Shown: positions 55,196 through 64,000 of the stretch, in pieces
Layout: each line of letters opens with the position of its first letter
Position numbering within the stretch: position 1 is the first letter of the stretch
From: JAVVHH01 sp964613945
Lineage (GTDB): Bacteria; Pseudomonadota; Alphaproteobacteria; Acetobacterales; Acetobacteraceae
Assembly (NCBI GenBank): GCA_964613945.1
Contig: CAZTJC010000017.1
Coordinates: 1 to 64,000 of the forward strand
Length of the DNA: 64,000 nt
Reading direction: 5' to 3'
The notes under the pieces: model-generated
Database searches by the model: none
What the model saw: the letters and a program-made list of their open reading frames with translations, nothing else
Told to the model about the DNA's origin: nothing
Made by a program: the position numbers and the translations under genes

Positions 55196-57960
55196 GCTTT
55201 GAGCATCGGACAGGCGCTGGTCGCCAGCGGTGGCGCGGCGTCGGTGCCGCTGACAGTGCCGAGAATATCGTAGACGTCGGACGGGCCGGTGGATTTTTCG
55301 GGAGACTTCACCTGCGCCAGGTACATGTCGTGGGTCACGAGGTTATCTGCGCGTAGCCTGCCATGGCGGGCAAAAGCGTCGTCGATATCAGCCGCGTGGA
55401 GCACCTTGAGAACCGCCGCCGGGTCCTTGGTACCGGCCGCAGCCACAGCCTTGGTGTAGTTCAGCACGGAGGAATAAACCCCGGCCTGGATCATGCCGGG
55501 GACGCGCCCGTTCATCTTCGCGGCGAAGCGGGCAGCGAGGCCGCGGCTGCGGTCGTCCATGTTCCAGTAGAATCCGGCGGTGGCGATCAGGCCATGGGCG
55601 ACGTCCAGGCCGATGGCCCGGATGTCGGAAACGTCGATCAGGAGGGAGACGAACTTCTGGTTGCTGCCGAGCATGCCGAACTCACCGGCCTGCTTGATGG
55701 CGGTCTGGGCATCCTGGCCGGAGTTGGCGAGGGCAATGACCTTGGCGCCGGACTCCTTGGCGGCCAGGAGGGCGGCGCTGAAATCCGTGGTGCCAATCGG
55801 ATGCGGCGCGCGGCCGAGGACCCGGCCGCCACCGGCCTGAACGACGGCCACGGTGTCGCGCTCGAGTTGCTGGCCGAAGACGTAGTCGGCGACGATAAAG
55901 AACCAGGTGTCGCCGCCGCGCTGGAGCATGGCTTTGCCGGCGACGTTGGCCAGCGCGTAGGTCGTATAGGTCCATTGAATGAAGTTGGGATTGCAGTATT
56001 TGCCGCTTAGTTCGGCCGAGCCGCCGCCCGAAGTGATGAACATCTTGTTGCGCTCGCGGGCGATGCTCTGGACGGCGATGCAGATGGAAGAGACGGGGAC
56101 GTCGAGGATGACGTCGACGCCGCCGCGGTCATACCAGTCGCGGGCGATGGCGGCGCCGACGTCAGGCTTGTTCTGGTGGTCGGCGACGACGAGGTCGATG
56201 CCGCCGCCGAGAACGCTGCCGCCGAGCTCCTCGATCGCGATGCGGGCGGCAGCGACGGAGCCCGGGCCGGTGCCATCGGAGAAGACGCCGCTCATGTCGG
56301 TGAGGACGCCGTAGCGGAGCGTGGGTTCGGCGGCGCGGGCGCGACGCGGAAGGAGCGCGGCGGCAGCGAGGCCGGCAAGGACGCTACGACGGGTAGGAGA
56401 TGGCGCACGGAGGCGGGCTTCGAGGTCATGGCGCATGACTTTGCCGGTGGTGCTGCGAGGGAGGTCAGCGTCGGTGACGAAGATCACGTCTTTAGGGATC
56501 TTGTAGCGGGCGAGCCGGCCCTGGCAGGCGGCGAGCACGTCGTCGGCGGTGAGTTCGGGGTCGCCCGGCTTGACTGGAGTGGGTACGACAAAGGCGACGG
56601 GGACTTCGCCCCAACGGTCGTCAGGACGGCGGACCACGACGGCCTCGAAGATGCGGGGAGAAAGGCGAAGGGCGTTCTCGATCTCGGCGGGATAGATGTT
56701 CTCGCCGCCGGATTTGATGAGGTATTTGCGGCGGTCCACGAAGTCGAGCGAGCGGTCGGAGTTACGGACGAAGACATCGCCCATGTGAAACCAGCCGTCG
56801 CGGAAGTCGCGGGCGTTGGTTTCGGGGGCGGCCCAGTAGCCGCTGAAGAGGGTAGGGCCGCGGATGAGAAGTTCGCCGGGTTCGCCGTCCGGGACATCAA
56901 TGTCGTCCTCGTTGACCAGGCGGATTGAGCAAAGGCTGTTCTGCAGCTTGGAGAGTCGCTCGGGGCGGTCACCGACCGCGACGTTGGCGCGGCCTGCCGG
57001 TGGGCTGCCGGTTTCGGTGGCGCCGAAGCTGTTGCGGAAGGGGGCGTTCAAGAGGGTGGTGATTTCGGCGATCTGGTGGCGAGGAACGAGGTCAGCCATG
57101 CAGCCGCAGGAAACGATGCTGTCTGGGCCGACCGGCTTGGTGCCCGTACGGTTCATCTCATCGATGACCCGGTCGACCATGCCGGGCATGAGGACTAGGT
57201 GGTTAAGGGTTTCGGTGCCAATCCAGGCGACGAGTTCGGGCACGTCGAGGCCGTCCATGGTGATGACGGTGCCGCCGGTCATCAGGGTGGCAAAGGATGG
57301 ATCGGTGGAAACCATATGGAAAAGTGGCGCCCAGGCGATAAAGGCACGGCCGGGGATGGTGCCGCCGTCGATGCGGGAGACCAAGGAACGGGCGATGATG
57401 GCGCGGTGGCTGATGAGGGCGCCCTTGGGCATGCCAGTGGTGCCGCTAGTGTAGAGGATGACGGCGCCGGCCTCGGGGTCGAGTAGCGGGGGCGGAGCAT
57501 CGTCAGGAGCGTTGTCGATGAATGTCTCGTAGTCCGAGCCGAAGGTGATGGTGGGAATGTCGAGGGCAAGGCGGACAAGGGCTGGAGCGTGACGCTCGGA
57601 GACGAAGACGAGGGTGGGCGTGACAAGGCGCAAGCAGTGGGAGAGTTCCGGGTCGGCTTGGCGCCAATTCTGGCAGGCGATGATAGCGCCTCGCTCGGCG
57701 CAGGCGAGTTGGAGTTCGACGTATTCGCGGCGGTTCTCGGATAGGATGGCGACCCGGTCGCCCTGAGCAACGCCACGGCTAGAGAGCGCGCGGACGAGGC
57801 GGGCGACGCGATCGGCCAAAGCGGTATAAGTGAGCGCGTGGTAGCGATCTTTGAGGGCAATCTGCTCGGGGTGGTTGGCGACGGCTTGGCGAAAGAGGTC
57901 GCCGATGGTCAGGCCACTCGCCTGGCGGATGAAACCATCATCCGTTCTGATGTCCGCCAT
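55192..57960 (-). CDS. Acyl-CoA ligase fused to a branched-chain amino-acid-type periplasmic binding protein
   Basis: A 922-codon frame. Residues 1-508 are an AMP-binding acyl-CoA ligase: YTSGTTGMPKG at 170-180, SFGATETGSP, LLIRGPTLFSGYW and the catalytic lysine in STTGKVM. After GKVMRHDLEARL the frame runs without a stop into a LivJ-type receptor (LRYGVLTDMSGVFSDGTG, TWFFIVADYVFGQ) that starts with a Tat-like signal SPTRRSVLAGLAAAALL. An in-frame ATG at codon 509 (56436) would give a free 414-residue receptor of normal size. A cytosolic enzyme joined to an exported protein is unlikely to work as one chain, so either two overlapping products or a deletion fusion is possible. Confidence 0.85.
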   Translation of the reverse strand: MADIRTDDGFIRQASGLTIGDLFRQAVANHPEQIALKDRYHALTYTALADRVARLVRALSSRGVAQGDRVAILSENRREYVELQLACAERGAIIACQNWRQADPELSHCLRLVTPTLVFVSERHAPALVRLALDIPTITFGSDYETFIDNAPDDAPPPLLDPEAGAVILYTSGTTGMPKGALISHRAIIARSLVSRIDGGTIPGRAFIAWAPLFHMVSTDPSFATLMTGGTVITMDGLDVPELVAWIGTETLNHLVLMPGMVDRVIDEMNRTGTKPVGPDSIVSCGCMADLVPRHQIAEITTLLNAPFRNSFGATETGSPPAGRANVAVGDRPERLSKLQNSLCSIRLVNEDDIDVPDGEPGELLIRGPTLFSGYWAAPETNARDFRDGWFHMGDVFVRNSDRSLDFVDRRKYLIKSGGENIYPAEIENALRLSPRIFEAVVVRRPDDRWGEVPVAFVVPTPVKPGDPELTADDVLAACQGRLARYKIPKDVIFVTDADLPRSTTGKVMRHDLEARLRAPSPTRRSVLAGLAAAALLPRRARAAEPTLRYGVLTDMSGVFSDGTGPGSVAAARIAIEELGGSVLGGGIDLVVADHQNKPDVGAAIARDWYDRGGVDVILDVPVSSICIAVQSIARERNKMFITSGGGSAELSGKYCNPNFIQWTYTTYALANVAGKAMLQRGGDTWFFIVADYVFGQQLERDTVAVVQAGGGRVLGRAPHPIGTTDFSAALLAAKESGAKVIALANSGQDAQTAIKQAGEFGMLGSNQKFVSLLIDVSDIRAIGLDVAHGLIATAGFYWNMDDRSRGLAARFAAKMNGRVPGMIQAGVYSSVLNYTKAVAAAGTKDPAAVLKVLHAADIDDAFARHGRLRADNLVTHDMYLAQVKSPEKSTGPSDVYDILGTVSGTDAAPPLATSACPMLKA

Positions 57961-58216
57961 CGTTTCCCCCTTTTGTTTTGTTTAGGGCAGCGTAGGGATG
58001 GGCTGATCAGGACGCAACGGCGAGGTTTGGCGTCATGGATCATTGCTGCCGGTGCGGTCAGCTAAAGGTTAAAAACAGCGTAGACTAAAAGTTTCTCGCG
58101 ATTGTAGTGAATACCGTTGAAAAAGGTTTGGTTCGATACGAGCCCGAGTGGTCTGCCGAGCCGGGTTGCGCTGGAGTTCTTCAGCGTTGGCCCGTCGGTC
58201 TGGATGATCGACGGGC

Positions 58217-58426
58217 TTGGTGGCTATGTGGTGCGTGCGATCACTTCCGGCGGTCCGACCGCGACGTTCCGNNNNNNNNNNNNNNNNNNNNNNNNNNNNN
58301 NNNNNNNNNNNNNNNNNNNNNNNNNNNNNNNNNNNNNNNNNNNNNNNNNNNNNNNNNNNNNNNNNNNNNNNTTGGTGGCTATGTGGTGCGTGCGATCACT
58401 TCCGGCGGTCCGACCGCGACGTTCCG
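58217..58426. repeat. 55-bp direct repeat flanking a 100-N scaffold gap
   Basis: Copies at 58217-58271 and 58372-58426 are identical and border 100 Ns, as at 18072-18281. This is an assembly artefact inside the IS element. Confidence 0.9.
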
Positions 58427-59442
58427 GACGAGCTTCTTGAGGTTCTGAACCGTCGCTGCGAGCAGAAACTCATCTGAGGCGCCGGTCAGCCCGCGTAGCC
58501 TGAGCCGTCGCGTTAGCCAGCCGATCATCAGCCCCGAGCCGTAGGCAGCGTCTGCTGCGAGCCGGGTCGGCTTGAGGCCGAAACACGTCTCGGTCCTGGC
58601 CAGCATGGTCTTGGTCACGGCGACCTCGGCGCTCCATCGTGCCGGCGTCGCCTGGACGTCAACGATGATCGCCGCCGCCCGCAGGTCGATCAGGTAATTG
58701 CAGCCGTAGGCAAACATGACTTTCATCTGGCCCTTGTTGGTCCAGGTCGCCGCCGGGTCGGTGAGCGATGTAAATTTTGGTTCGGCCGCTGGATTGCCCG
58801 GCGGCATATTGTCGTCCGGCGGTGGCAAAGCCTCGGCCGCAGCGTTCGCGTCGAGGGCGTGGAGATACTCGCGCACCGGGCGGGTGATATCTTCGTCTGG
58901 CGGCCAGATGGTTGGCGGCCATCAGCTTTACGGCCCTTGCTGGCATCTGCCGCGATCACACTGGCATCGATGGCGAAGCCTTCACCGCCGACCAGGCCCG
59001 CTCGCATGCATTGCCGCACCACATGCTCGAACAGCCGCCGGAACAGGTCGCTGTCGCGGAAGCGCCCGTGCCGGTTTTTGGAGAAGGTGGAGTGGTCGGG
59101 AACGTCGCCCTCGAGACCGGGCCGGCAGAACCAGCGATAGGCCAGATTGAGGTGCACTTCGTCGCATAGGCGCCTCTCGGAGCGAATGGCGAAGGCGTAA
59201 CCGATCAGCAGCATGCGGATCATCAACTCGGGATCGATCGAGGGGTGGCCGGTGGCGGCGTAATACGGCGCCAGCGAGCGGCGGATCTCGCTGAGGTCCA
59301 GTACGGCGTCGATCCGGCGCAGGAGGTGGTCTGCTGGGATATGGCGCTCGAGATTGAAGCGATAGAACAAGCGCCCCGGCTCGTCCTGCCGTCCCATCAT
59401 TCCGCGCACCCCGTTGCTGTTCGAGAATAACGGAATCAGCAA
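58379..59442 (-). pseudogene. IS1182-family transposase, frameshifted and internally deleted
   Basis: The N-terminal half (MMGRQDEPGRLFYRFNLER, PSIDPELMIRMLLIGYAF, RRLCDEVHLNLAYRWFCRPG, GGEGFAIDASVIAAD) is intact to about 58880. A frameshift follows, and the other frame continues with REYLHALDANAAAEALPPP, AYGCNYLIDLRAA and RLAADAAYGSGLMIGWL. It then joins directly to a C-terminal block (GLTGASDEFLLAATVQNLKKL), so a middle section is lost. Not functional. Confidence 0.82.
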
Positions 59443-59649
59443 ATCAGTCGCGCCGCAACCCCGAGTTTTTCAACGGTATTGGTGAGATCTGTAACATCGC
59501 AAGTACCCTAGTTTAGCAACCTTTTAAAAATCTCGCTTAATGTCATCGAGCAGTGAAATCAGTTCGCAAATCCGTGGTAACGGATCATATTTCCAAACAT
59601 TTCTGTAGAGTCTGAACTTAGATTGACAGTCAAGTGAATAAACCGAACA

Positions 59650-60475
59650 TCTACAGGGTGTTACACACTCTTTAGTAGCTCGGCGGCTCTTCTGAGCATG
59701 TATCCGACGAATGCGACGACATGAAAGCCAGCGAGTGTTGAGGCATGCCGCTCGTAGTCTTTGACCGGTCGGCGGAAGCGCGTGGCCCAAGCAAACGACC
59801 TTTCCAAACCCAGCGTCGAGGCAGCAAGACGAATCCTTGCTTGGCTTCGAGCAGTTTGACCACATGCAATACGATGCCCTCGGCTGCGGCCACGTCAGCG
59901 GCGGCTTGGCTGCCGTAGCCCTGGTCAACATAGGCCAGACTGACCGTTTCACCGGTGGCGTTCTGAACGTCTGCCGCAAGACGTGCGGCGGCGGCCCGGT
60001 CGCCGACATCGGCCGATGTGACGTGCAGGGCCAGCAGGTGTCCAAGCGTGTCGATGGCCATGTGCACCTTGGAGCCGCGCTTGCGCTTGGCGCCGTCATA
60101 ACCGGCGCGGGTGCCGCTCTCGGGCGTCGAGCGCAGGGTGCGGCTGTCAATGATGGCCGCTGTTGGATCAGCCGGCCAACCTGCAGCGAGGCGAAGCACC
60201 GCACGCAGGTTCTGCGCCAGGGCCTCAAAGCACCCCGCAGCTAGCCAGCGCCGCGACTGCTGATAGACCGCCCTTTCGCAGCTATTCCACGTGCTCCGCA
60301 TGCGGAACCTTGAGCTGTTCCGCCCATGGCGGGAAGTCGTTGGGCCTGGCGCGCCAGGCAATGCCGCAGCGGATGACCTAGCGCAAAGCGTTGAACAGTT
60401 TGTGCAGAGAATGGCCCGTTGCGGCGCCGCTTCTGTCATCAGGGTCAGGTAAGGCGCGATCAGCGATCACTCTTT
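59650..60475 (-). pseudogene. IS5-family (IS427-group-like) transposase with several frameshifts
   Basis: Recognisable in pieces: an N-terminal region around 60300-60475 in broken frames, then RRWLAAGCFEALAQNLRAVL, IIDSRTLRSTPESGTRAGYDGAKRKRGSKVHMAIDTLGHLLALHV and AYVDQGYGSQAAADV. After a shift near 59810 it reads RSFAWATRFRRPVKDYERH and FVGYMLRRAAELLKSV to a stop near 59665. The DDE catalytic part is largely preserved, but the frame is not. Ends and repeats were not located. Confidence 0.8.
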
Positions 60476-60592
60476 GTCGCCGACATCAGACGGATACGGC
60501 TTGCAGCGCGCGAGAGCATATATCCGCTCCCGTTAAGCGCAGACCGGACCAGAGTACATAACGCCCTCTAGTCGCGCAGCCAATGAGGGGCC

Positions 60593-62095
60593 TCATTTGT
60601 TACCCGTATGTGTAGCGAGCACCTGCTCCGTGTCGCGATCGACCTCCTCGAGCCGAACCTCGTAGCCCCATAGCGCGGCGACGTGTTGCAGCGTCAGCTC
60701 GGCGTCGCGCTTGGCCAACAAACGTCCCGGCCTAGTACGATGCTGAAGCATGAGACGACGGTCCCCGAGGAGGTCAACGTCGACGACCTGCACATCGGAA
60801 TCGTTATCCGCCGGGTCATACGTACGCGCGAGGCTGCTGCGGATGGCGCGGTAGCCGGCATCATCGTGGATCGCATCCACGAGCAGGGTTGGCTCGGCCC
60901 TGTCATCCATGATCCGGAACATGCGGAACTGCCGCATCACCGCCGGCGAGAGGAATTGCAGCACGAAGCTCTCGTCGCGGAAATTTGCCCAGGCGTGACG
61001 TAGCGTGCCGGCCGGATCGCAATTGCCAGCGATGTCGGGAAACCACCGCCGATCTTCCACAGTCGGCTCCGCACAAACCCGCTCGATATCGCACATCATC
61101 GCATAGCCCAGCGCGTATGGATTGAAGCTCGGACCGTATTCAAAGCCCGGCTGCATGATGACGTTGCTCGTGGAATGCAGCACTTCGAGGAAGGCGGCGT
61201 CATCGATCTGACCTGTCTCGTGCAGCCGGGTCATGATCCGCTGATGCACCCAGGTGGCGCAGCCTTCGTTCATCAGCTTCACTTGCGGTTGCGGATAGAA
61301 ATACTGCGCGATCAGCCGCACGATGCGGATGATCTCACGTTCCCAAAGTTGCAGTCTCGGCGAACTCTTCTCAAGGAAATACAGCAGGTTCTCCTCGGGC
61401 AGCCCCATCTTGCGCCGGCGCTCACCGACTGAGTCGGCTTCGGGCGCCGTACGCTTGCCAGGCACGGTGCGCCAAAGATCGTCGAAGACCCGCTCGTCAT
61501 ACTCGCGCCGTTCCCGCTCCCGCTTGCTATCCGCCTTGAGGTCGATTGAGCGGGCTCCGCCATGTCGGTGCACGCCATGGCGCGACAGCGCATGCGCGGC
61601 GTCAAGGATCCGCTCCACCGCCGCCACGCCGAATTTGTCCTCGCAATCGCCGATGTGACGGCGTGCGAACTCGAGGTAGTCGAGAATGGCGGAAGCCTGG
61701 GTCCACTGCCGGAATAGATGGTTGTTGCGGAAGAAATGGTTGTGCCCGAACGCCGCATGCGCAGTGACCAGCGCCTGCATCGTCGCGGTATTGCCCTCCA
61801 TCAAATAGGAGATGCACGGGTTCGAGTTGATCACCACCTCATAGGCTAAGCTGGTATAGCCCTGCCGATAGCTCGCCTCATGCTGCAGGAAACGCTTACC
61901 ATAGGACCAGTGCCGATAGGTCAGTGGCATGCCATGGGCGGTATAGACGTCCAACATCTGCTCGGACGTGATGACCTCGATCCGGTTGGGATACACTTCG
62001 AGCCCGAGTTCCTCGCAGGCAATCCGCTCAATAGCATCGTAGCTGCGTCGCAGGATCGGGAAGTCCCAATCCGTGCCCTGGAACAACAGCGTCAC
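60593..62095 (-). CDS. spoVR: SpoVR/YcgB-family protein
   Basis: A 500-residue SpoVR-family cytosolic protein: LGLEVYPNRIEVITSEQMLDVYT, SYLMEGNTATMQALVTAHAAFGHNHFF, NEGCATWVHQRIM, NPYALGYAMMCDIERV. Members form an operon with PrkA and YeaH in many proteobacteria and are linked to stationary-phase and stress physiology; the biochemical activity is unclear. Overlaps the yeaH stop by four bases. Confidence 0.92.
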   Translation of the reverse strand: MTLLFQGTDWDFPILRRSYDAIERIACEELGLEVYPNRIEVITSEQMLDVYTAHGMPLTYRHWSYGKRFLQHEASYRQGYTSLAYEVVINSNPCISYLMEGNTATMQALVTAHAAFGHNHFFRNNHLFRQWTQASAILDYLEFARRHIGDCEDKFGVAAVERILDAAHALSRHGVHRHGGARSIDLKADSKRERERREYDERVFDDLWRTVPGKRTAPEADSVGERRRKMGLPEENLLYFLEKSSPRLQLWEREIIRIVRLIAQYFYPQPQVKLMNEGCATWVHQRIMTRLHETGQIDDAAFLEVLHSTSNVIMQPGFEYGPSFNPYALGYAMMCDIERVCAEPTVEDRRWFPDIAGNCDPAGTLRHAWANFRDESFVLQFLSPAVMRQFRMFRIMDDRAEPTLLVDAIHDDAGYRAIRSSLARTYDPADNDSDVQVVDVDLLGDRRLMLQHRTRPGRLLAKRDAELTLQHVAALWGYEVRLEEVDRDTEQVLATHTGNK

Positions 62096-63381
62096 GGCGC
62101 GGCCGCCGCTTTGCGACCGAACAAATCCCGAAACACCGGAAAGATCTCGCCTTTATCTGCGACCCGGCGCATCGCCAACCGAGTCGCCCGTTGCGATAGC
62201 GGCTCGTAGCCGCCCCACAGATCCGTGGGCCCGCGGATCACCGCTCCCGACGCCGCAACCTCGATGTAGGCGAAATGCTGCACGATCGGCAGGATATCGG
62301 TTTCCAGCATCGCGACGGCTTTCTGCGTGTCGTCGCGCGAACTATCGCCGTCGGACGCCTGGGCGGCATAGATGTTCCACGAATCACGCGGGTAACGCGC
62401 TTTCTGGATACGGATCAGCTCCGCGAGCGCTGTCGAAACCACCGTCCCGCCACTACGCGTATCGGTAAAGAAGGCCTGCTCGTCGACCTCTTCGGCCACT
62501 TCGGTATGGCGAATGAAGACCAACTCCACGCGCTTGTAGCGCCGCTCAAGGAAGACGTGCAGCAGGAGAAAGAAGCGCTTGGCCAAATCCTTCATCTGCT
62601 CCGTCATCGAGCCGGATACGTCCATCAGACAGAACATCACCGCCCGTGCCGATGGCTTGGGCACCTGGCTGAAACGGCGATAACGCAAATCAACTGGATC
62701 GATCCACGGCACCCGCGCCATCCGACGCAGCGCTAACTCGAGCTCCTCCCGCAGCACCACGAGCCGCTCCGGATCGCGACCGGCATCCTCCAGCGCGAAG
62801 ATCTCGGCCTGTAGCGCCGTGACCTCCGGCGATTTTGGCCGGCCGAGACCGATGCGCCGGGCCATCGAGTGCCGCATCGTCCGCCCCATGTCGATCTGCG
62901 AGGGCGAGCCGTCCATGCTGATGCCGGTCCGCACCGGCGCGACCGTTTCCGTCGCCACGATCTGGTTCTTCATCAGGTCCGGCAGTTCGAGATCCTCGAA
63001 GAACAGGTCCAGGAATTCGTCGCGGTTCAGCACGAAGCGGAATCCGTCCTGGCTCTGCCCCTCGCCCTGTCCTGCTCCCGGGCCGCCCCCGTTACCGCCC
63101 CCACCGGGTGGTCGCTCGATACGGTCCCCGGCCGTGAACTCCTTGTTGCCCGACAGCACGATGTGCCGCTGGCCACTCGTGAACACGGTGTGGAAACTCG
63201 GCTCGTGCAGCGTATCGGATGGGATCGTGACGGCCTGGTCCTTGCCGACCTCGCGGAGCGTGCCGCCCGCGATCGCCTCGCGCATCGCTTGCGACAACGC
63301 CGCCCGAGCGCGCGTGATCACCCGTTGCCGATTCTCCAGGTTCTTGCCGTGCGGATTTGGCCGCCGATCGATGATGTCCAA
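62092..63381 (-). CDS. yeaH: YeaH/YhbH-family (DUF444) protein
   Basis: A 429-residue protein with a von Willebrand A-like core (VMFCLMDVSGSMTEQMKDLAKRF, a MIDAS-type DxSxS). A glycine-rich segment (PPGGGGNGGGPGAGQ) sits at about residues 90-105. It is the middle gene of the prkA-yeaH-spoVR operon and starts 10 bases after the prkA stop. Thought to act with the PrkA kinase in stress and nutrient signalling. Confidence 0.92.
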   Translation of the reverse strand: MDIIDRRPNPHGKNLENRQRVITRARAALSQAMREAIAGGTLREVGKDQAVTIPSDTLHEPSFHTVFTSGQRHIVLSGNKEFTAGDRIERPPGGGGNGGGPGAGQGEGQSQDGFRFVLNRDEFLDLFFEDLELPDLMKNQIVATETVAPVRTGISMDGSPSQIDMGRTMRHSMARRIGLGRPKSPEVTALQAEIFALEDAGRDPERLVVLREELELALRRMARVPWIDPVDLRYRRFSQVPKPSARAVMFCLMDVSGSMTEQMKDLAKRFFLLLHVFLERRYKRVELVFIRHTEVAEEVDEQAFFTDTRSGGTVVSTALAELIRIQKARYPRDSWNIYAAQASDGDSSRDDTQKAVAMLETDILPIVQHFAYIEVAASGAVIRGPTDLWGGYEPLSQRATRLAMRRVADKGEIFPVFRDLFGRKAAAAP

Positions 63382-63390
63382 TCAGCTGCC

Positions 63391-64000
63391 TCAAGCCGAC
63401 TGCTTGACGCGCATGTACCACTCCACCAACCGCCGCACCTGTCGCTCGGTATAGCCGCGCGCAACCATCCTACTGACGAAATCAGTGTGTTTCTTCTCGG
63501 TCTCATTGTCCTTCTTCGAGCCGAAGCTGATCACCGGCAGCAGGTCCTCCACCTGGCTGAACATCCGCTTCTCGATCACTTCACGCATCTTCTCGTAGCT
63601 CGTCCATGACGGATTCTTGCCGGCATTGGCTGCCCGCGTGCGAAGGGCGAACTTGACCACCTCGTTGCGGAAATCCTTCGGATTGGCGATGCCCGCCGGC
63701 TTCTCGATCTTGGTCAGTTCCGCGTTGAGCAATTCCCGATTGAACATCTGGCCGGTATCGGGGTCCTTGAAGTCCTGATCCTCGATCCACGCATCAGCAT
63801 AGTCTAAATATCGGTCAAACAGGTTCTGTCCGTAGTCTCCGTAACTCTCGAGATAAGCCTTTTGAATCTCGTTGCCGATGAACTCGGAGTAGCGCGACGC
63901 CAGTTCGCTCTTGATCGTCGTGAGATAAGCCGCTTCCGTCTCCGCCGGAAACTGTTCGCGCCGAATCGCCTGCTCGAGGACATACATCAGATGCACGGGA
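63391..64000 (-). CDS. prkA: PrkA-family serine protein kinase, 3' part only
   Basis: The C-terminal 202 or so residues of a PrkA/YeaG kinase (YVLEQAIRREQFPAET, LFDRYLDYADAWIEDQDFKDPDTGQMFNRE, IANPKDFRNEVVKFALR, GYTERQVRRLVEWYMRVKQSA). The ATPase/kinase N-terminal domain is beyond the right edge, and the frame is open to base 64000. Identity is strengthened by the adjoining yeaH and spoVR genes. Confidence 0.9.
   Translation of the reverse strand, partial: PVHLMYVLEQAIRREQFPAETEAAYLTTIKSELASRYSEFIGNEIQKAYLESYGDYGQNLFDRYLDYADAWIEDQDFKDPDTGQMFNRELLNAELTKIEKPAGIANPKDFRNEVVKFALRTRAANAGKNPSWTSYEKMREVIEKRMFSQVEDLLPVISFGSKKDNETEKKHTDFVSRMVARGYTERQVRRLVEWYMRVKQSA

Larger units (their letters stand above)
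58111..59479. mobile_element. Degenerate IS1182-type insertion sequence with 14-bp terminal inverted repeats
   Basis: Perfect terminal inverted repeats ATACCGTTGAAAAA at 58111-58124 and, inverted, at 59466-59479. Inside is a damaged transposase and a scaffold gap. No clear target-site duplication is seen. The span includes 155 artefact bases (100 Ns plus one 55-bp copy), so the true element is about 1.2 kb. Confidence 0.75.

Noticed and set aside
58125..58140. GGTTCGATAC, resembling a tRNA T-loop
   Set aside because: No D-loop, anticodon or acceptor stem can be built around it; it lies inside the IS element end.
1..64000. CRISPR arrays, rRNA or tRNA genes, toxin-antitoxin pairs, restriction systems
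   Set aside because: No regularly spaced repeats, rRNA blocks, tRNA cloverleafs or recognisable defence proteins were seen on either strand.

Overview
High-GC accessory DNA from a Gram-negative bacterium, most likely an alphaproteobacterium (Rhodospirillales/Acetobacteraceae-like). This rests on the Tat-exported binding proteins, the IS5/IS6/IS1182-type transposase relics and the prkA-yeaH-spoVR block; the taxon is inferred, not proven. Two 100-N gaps (18127-18226 and 58272-58371) are each flanked by an identical 55-bp sequence. They look like k-mer overlaps left open by the assembler, not missing DNA.

Layout. 1-6414: 5' part of an LLM flavin oxidoreductase, a YtcJ-like amidohydrolase, a tyrosine-recombinase relic and a spermidine/putrescine-type ABC importer whose ATPase has lost its core. 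7034-10452: LysR regulator, divergent quinone oxidoreductase, XapX protein and a frameshifted intradiol dioxygenase fused to the end of a LysR gene. 10493-12649: PAS-GGDEF-EAL protein. 13494-18326: DszA/NtaA-type monooxygenase, amino-acid ABC permeases and binding protein, and a divergent LysR. 18976-27462: operon A, consisting of an amidase with an AtzG-like tail, a RutA-like oxygenase, a complete ABC importer, a carbamoylsarcosine-amidase-like cysteine hydrolase and an alpha/beta hydrolase. 27812-35933: operon B, consisting of an AbrB-type membrane protein, an amidase and a complete dipeptide-type ABC importer. 36028: GntR/FCD regulator. 36845-41362: operon C, consisting of a dipeptide-type binding protein, an amidase, an AtzG-like small protein and a second amidase. 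41501-44627: another dipeptide-type binding protein and a divergent TrzN/AtzA-type amidohydrolase. 44774-46045: IS relics. 46150-53089: cupin, PotABCD-type importer, FAD amine oxidase-like enzyme and a second DszA/NtaA-type monooxygenase. 53664-57960: DUF35 protein, thiolase-like protein and an acyl-CoA ligase fused to a periplasmic binding protein. 58111-60475: two degenerate IS elements. 60593-64000: spoVR, yeaH and the 3' part of prkA.

How it works together. The region reads as a nitrogen- and carbon-scavenging island: several importers are each paired with flavin monooxygenases, amidases or amidohydrolases. The same 12-bp palindrome (ATTGTAGACAAT or its reverse complement) lies upstream of operon A and of operon B, next to the GntR gene, which suggests one regulon. 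Sigma-54-like -24/-12 elements precede three other transport units. Operon A resembles a variant Rut-type ring-cleavage route that uses an ABC importer and an AtzG-type amidase; its substrate is unknown. Many edges carry broken genes and IS relics, so the island appears to have been assembled and eroded by recombination.
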